Of a DNA stretch of 64,000 bases, positions 61,201 through 64,000 are shown one piece after another; position 1 is the stretch's first letter; every line of letters begins with the position of its first letter. Under the pieces are notes generated by a model that searched no databases, had not been told where the DNA came from, and saw nothing but the letters and a program-made list of their open reading frames with translations. The DNA is from Neckera pumila. Taxonomy: Eukaryota; Streptophyta; Bryopsida; Hypnales; Neckeraceae. Made by a program: the position numbers and the translations under genes. Location: contig OZ018408.1 in NCBI GenBank assembly GCA_963969595.1, forward strand, positions 12,893,823-12,957,822, given 5' to 3'.

Positions 61201-61790
61201 TGACTTAGGAGCTATGCACTGTGTCTTTAAATTACTACTAGAATAGTCCGGATCTAAGTAGCGGGGAAGCGAGTCCGGTTGTCAAGCCGTGCGGAGGTAA
61301 GCGCCCGCCCAAGGAAGTTCCCACCTATCCGGAAGATCTGCCAACTTTAGAATTCATCCAACCTCTAGAAAGATCGCACTCCCTTATATTTAACTTTGAG
61401 AATCTGTCGTTGTAATCAGGGGGGGAAAGTGAAGAACTTCTGAGTGACCTGCTTTCCGGATTTACCATCCGGGAGCTGTGAGGATCCGGATCTTCTCATC
61501 TTGCTACAACCCTTTGAGTACTTGGGTGTTTTTATTTGTGTTTGTTAGAATTATAGGAGAACAACGAGTGGTGAGTCCCTACCTCTCTACAAGACCAATA
61601 GTGGACCCTTTGATGGTAAAACAGAGGTATAGAAAACCGGATTGGAAGCAGAGACGTAAACCGGATTCCGGATAGTTCATGATCCGGATTGTGAAGGAAG
61701 CCGGAAAGAGAAAAAGTAAGTGAGAAGAAAAGAAAGATAGAAAAGCCGGATAGCTAGAACATACTACATAGAATCCGGAAATTCCCTGGG
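58270..61790 (+). mobile_element. Gag-only retroelement 1, CCGG-rich
   Basis: This is a coherent 3.5-kb segment marked by very frequent CCGGA/TCCGG pentamers in both coding and non-coding parts. It holds the gag-like frame (58738-60759). No protease, reverse transcriptase, RNase H or integrase is visible. The non-coding flanks (58270-58737 and 60760-61790) may include long terminal repeats, but I could not match two copies by eye. It may be a TR-GAG-like non-autonomous LTR element. Confidence 0.5.
58738..60759 (+). pseudogene. Gag-like protein with two in-frame stops
   Basis: A single frame of about 673 codons runs from ATG at 58738 to the stop after SRMTK at 60757-60759, broken by TAA at 58750-58752 and TAG at 60160-60162. 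The N-terminal half (about residues 45-240) is a globular helical domain with NERHRRLLNFLIPIVYPEKP, VANTIFEVLEGRVVNWAGLI and STYLFHLYHYYDYM. It resembles the putative plant transposon/mobile-domain proteins I know, though the family assignment is an inference. Next come an acidic Glu run, a coiled-coil-like segment (EKDKEIALLKAKQDNYKNKF) and an acidic/Lys-rich tail. No zinc knuckle is present. It could function only with readthrough or from another copy. Confidence 0.6.
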
Positions 61791-61860
61791 ATGATATTCC
61801 GTGTTATCTTGGCACAATTTTTGTGTTAAGGATACTTATGCCTAGATTGCGCGTACGACA

Positions 61861-62470
61861 TAACCCCTAAAGTTCCATGACTATATTCTCACCGAAAACG
61901 CTCAAAAACTATCATTTTTAGTACAAGTATCCAATTTTGAAAAAATAAAATTTTTGGCACATGTAACCGTAGGATCTTGTAGTATGGTGACTTGAGAACA
62001 TATATTAAAACTTTCAGGAATTTCCACCGCCTGGATTGCAAGATATAAGCATTCAAAGTTACTCAAACTATGTTTTTGGAATTGCAAAAAACAAGGCAGC
62101 AGCACTCCACAAGCTCACTTTTTTATTAAAAAAATTCCAAAATGATGGTGCTTTTCTGGATTCTTTTTCCTAGACAAGTTGGCTATATGCTTGAAAATTT
62201 TCACTTCATTTGAACCTATACAACATATAGGAAAAAAATAGTAAGTAGATAGTAGTAGAAAATGATTCAAAATACAAAATTGTCAAGAATTTAATTATAT
62301 AACTGAAAAATGCTGATCCCAATGGTGGCAATGTTGTAATAAATAATCTACATCCTTGGATTTTTTTTTTTTTTTAATTATTGAAAATTTAGTAAAATAA
62401 AGGACTTCAAAGTTTATTTTAGTGTACAAAATCCATAACTACCCGCAAACTTGTAGATCCTTTTCTTGGC
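61861..62470 (+). repeat. R1 repeat copy (TTAA-element related)
   Basis: It begins TAACCCCTAAAGTTCCATGA. It aligns over about 600 bp with the minus strand of 44.70-45.31 kb. The flanking TTAA is reduced to ATAA here, and the far end was not found. Confidence 0.55.
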
Positions 62471-63152
62471 CCTTTCCTGGATGCAGGGTGTCGGAACATG
62501 AAAATCTAGTTTTACTATATTAAAATATAAATGAAGGAATAATATTCTTCTTAGTAGTAAATTTTTTCGATTTTTTGATAATTATAGACCGTCTAATGTT
62601 TAGAACCGGAAACCGGAAATGGACTGATCAGGAATTAGTATAAAGGCTAACTAAATGTACCGGAAACAAGGAACCGGAATTCGAGTTTGCTTAGACCGGG
62701 TCAAGAAAGGGATAACAGGAAACCGGCATCCAACGGTGACCTACTTAACCCTAGGGAACAACGGGAACGTTCTAATCATTAGTTAACGGGAGTCCTAAAC
62801 GGGCAGGATTAACGGGCAAAGCCTTGATTAGGGTAATTACTAAGAGCTGCTGGGATTGGCTCTTTTAGATCCTATCTGTCCAGAGGTTAGTCACTTGTGA
62901 TTTCCTGCCCTGACGGAGAATTGTACAACGTACGCGATTACTGATTTCCGGTCTGAGCGGTAGTATTGGGGTTTTGAGTTGACAGACTGCAGACGAGAGT
63001 GCTCGAAGGTTATTGAGTGAGAGAGAAGGCTGTTAGCGTCCGAGCTTAGAGTTCATACCTTCCAGCTGAAAGGAGAGAGAGAGTGAGCCGTGAGGATCAC
63101 TAGTTTTATCAATACCCGACAGTAGACCAGTTCCATCTGAACGAGAGTAGAT

Positions 63153-64000
63153 ATGGCCGCAAGTCACAGCGGGGGAGCGACCATCTCGCTCCGTTACGTG
63201 ACGCCGCGATTACCCAAGGATGACAAGGAGATGGCGGAGCTGAAGGAGGACTTGGAGTAAATGGGATGCGCCGGCTTCCTGATCAGACCGTGGGATTTCC
63301 GGAGTGAAGCTATAGTGGCGGAGTTGAGTTCTGGAGCACCGACTCAGGCCGCGACCACGATCCATGCAAAGCCCAAGAGGTGGATGGCGGAGATGTGGAG
63401 GAAGGTGTACATGTTCGACCGGGAAGGCGAAGGCAGCGCATCCCGGAAGCACCAATTACGGTGGGTAAGTTTCGGATCCCCATTAGCAAGAAGGATGGGT
63501 TCGCGGTTACGGATTGCGTCAATCAGAGAGAGAGGCGTTTGTTGCAATACGTCTTGGCCATTCTTAACCCGGAAAGGCCAAGCCGGGTCTCTTTGACACT
63601 AGCCAACACAGTCTTTGGCGCACTGTCAAGAGACCGGAAAGTAGATTGGGGTTTGGTCATTCAGGACCAAGTGCTGAAAATGATAAACAATGTAGGGAAG
63701 GCTAAGCCTTCCGCCATCTGTCCATTCCTCTATCACCTGTATCATTCGGAAGAAGTGATGACAAAGCAGGAAGAGGAAGAATATGAGGCTGCTGCAGCAC
63801 TAGTAGAATTTGAAGTGCCTGACTTAGATCAGGAGACCAGAAATGAGGAAGAGTCCTCCGATGAGGGAGATAACGAGGATGAGCAAAGCGAGTCTGAGGA
63901 TGAAGAGGATGAGAGTGAGGGTGATGATAAGGGTGAGGAAACGAGAGGAAAGGATCCGGTAGAGAGAGAACAAACTAAAGATATCGATCCGGTCTGGGGA
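63153..64000 (+). pseudogene. Gag-like protein 2, broken, runs off the window
   Basis: ATG at 63153 (MAASHSGGATISLRYV) is followed in frame by TAA at 63258-63260 and then GCAGFLIRPWDFRSEA. It is homologous to GCIGFIRKPWTVRSED of the first element. A frameshift near 63450 moves the homology to a frame reading GKFRIPISKKDGFAVTDCVN, RRLLQYVLAILNPERPSRVS, LANTVFGALS and FLYHLYHSEEVM, and then a long Glu/Asp-rich stretch to the window end. The preceding 62.6-63.1 kb has the same CCGGAA-rich character and may be its leader or LTR. Confidence 0.6.

Noticed and set aside
1..64000. CRISPR arrays, bacterial operons, rRNA genes
   Set aside because: Repeats are microsatellites or transposon ends without regular spacers. 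Genes have spliceosomal introns, and no rRNA-like sequence was recognised.

Overview
The window is nuclear DNA of a land plant. All four intact genes are plant or general eukaryotic types with spliceosomal introns: a plant X8 (CBM43) protein, RNA polymerase III subunit RPC6, a plant SH3P-type BAR-SH3 protein and a cinnamoyl-CoA-reductase-like SDR. The intergenic DNA is AT-rich and packed with class II elements. The transposase-like protein at 53-56 kb and the gag-like proteins at 58-64 kb suggest a seed-free plant such as a bryophyte or lycophyte, but this is an inference and I cannot name the species. One 200-base assembly gap lies at 10644-10843.

Layout. 1-14 kb: no convincing gene; foldback/MITE copies, one Tourist-like element and the gap. 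14.3-16.1 kb (-): a three-exon X8 secreted protein whose last exon has only four codons. 16.8-24.6 kb: MITEs, including two Emigrant/pogo-like elements, one Mutator-like element with a 9-bp target duplication, and a TTAA-flanked element. 25.8-29.5 kb (-): a complete ten-exon RPC6 gene. Intron 5 holds an in-frame 183-nt candidate cassette exon, and intron 6 uses a GC donor. Just upstream is a (TTTG)n tract of about 55 units. 30-37 kb: nested transposons, namely a CACTA element inside a TTAA element, and a MITE inside another TTAA element. 37.7-40.5 kb (+): the SH3P gene, with an uninterrupted 392-codon CDS and a 5'UTR intron. 41-45 kb: more TTAA elements. 45.7-48.6 kb (-): a six-exon CCR-like reductase. 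49-52.7 kb: a CACTA MITE, a broken PIF/Harbinger transposase and a tRNA-derived SINE candidate. 53.1-57 kb (-): a long transposase-like pseudogene that I recall as a DUF7869-type family, with three in-frame TAG codons, preceded by seven palindromes of the form AACTC-N5-GAGTT. 58.3-64 kb (+): two related gag-only retroelements strongly enriched in CCGGA/TCCGG.

The four host genes look like independent housekeeping or metabolic genes rather than a cluster. The most unusual content is in the mobile fraction: (i) the regular palindrome array beside the amber-interrupted transposase-like gene; (ii) a large family of TTAA-flanked elements with CCCCTAA-type termini, which look piggyBac-like; and (iii) the CCGG-rich gag elements. 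All gene calls come from reading the translated sequence and splice signals by eye; no database search was possible.
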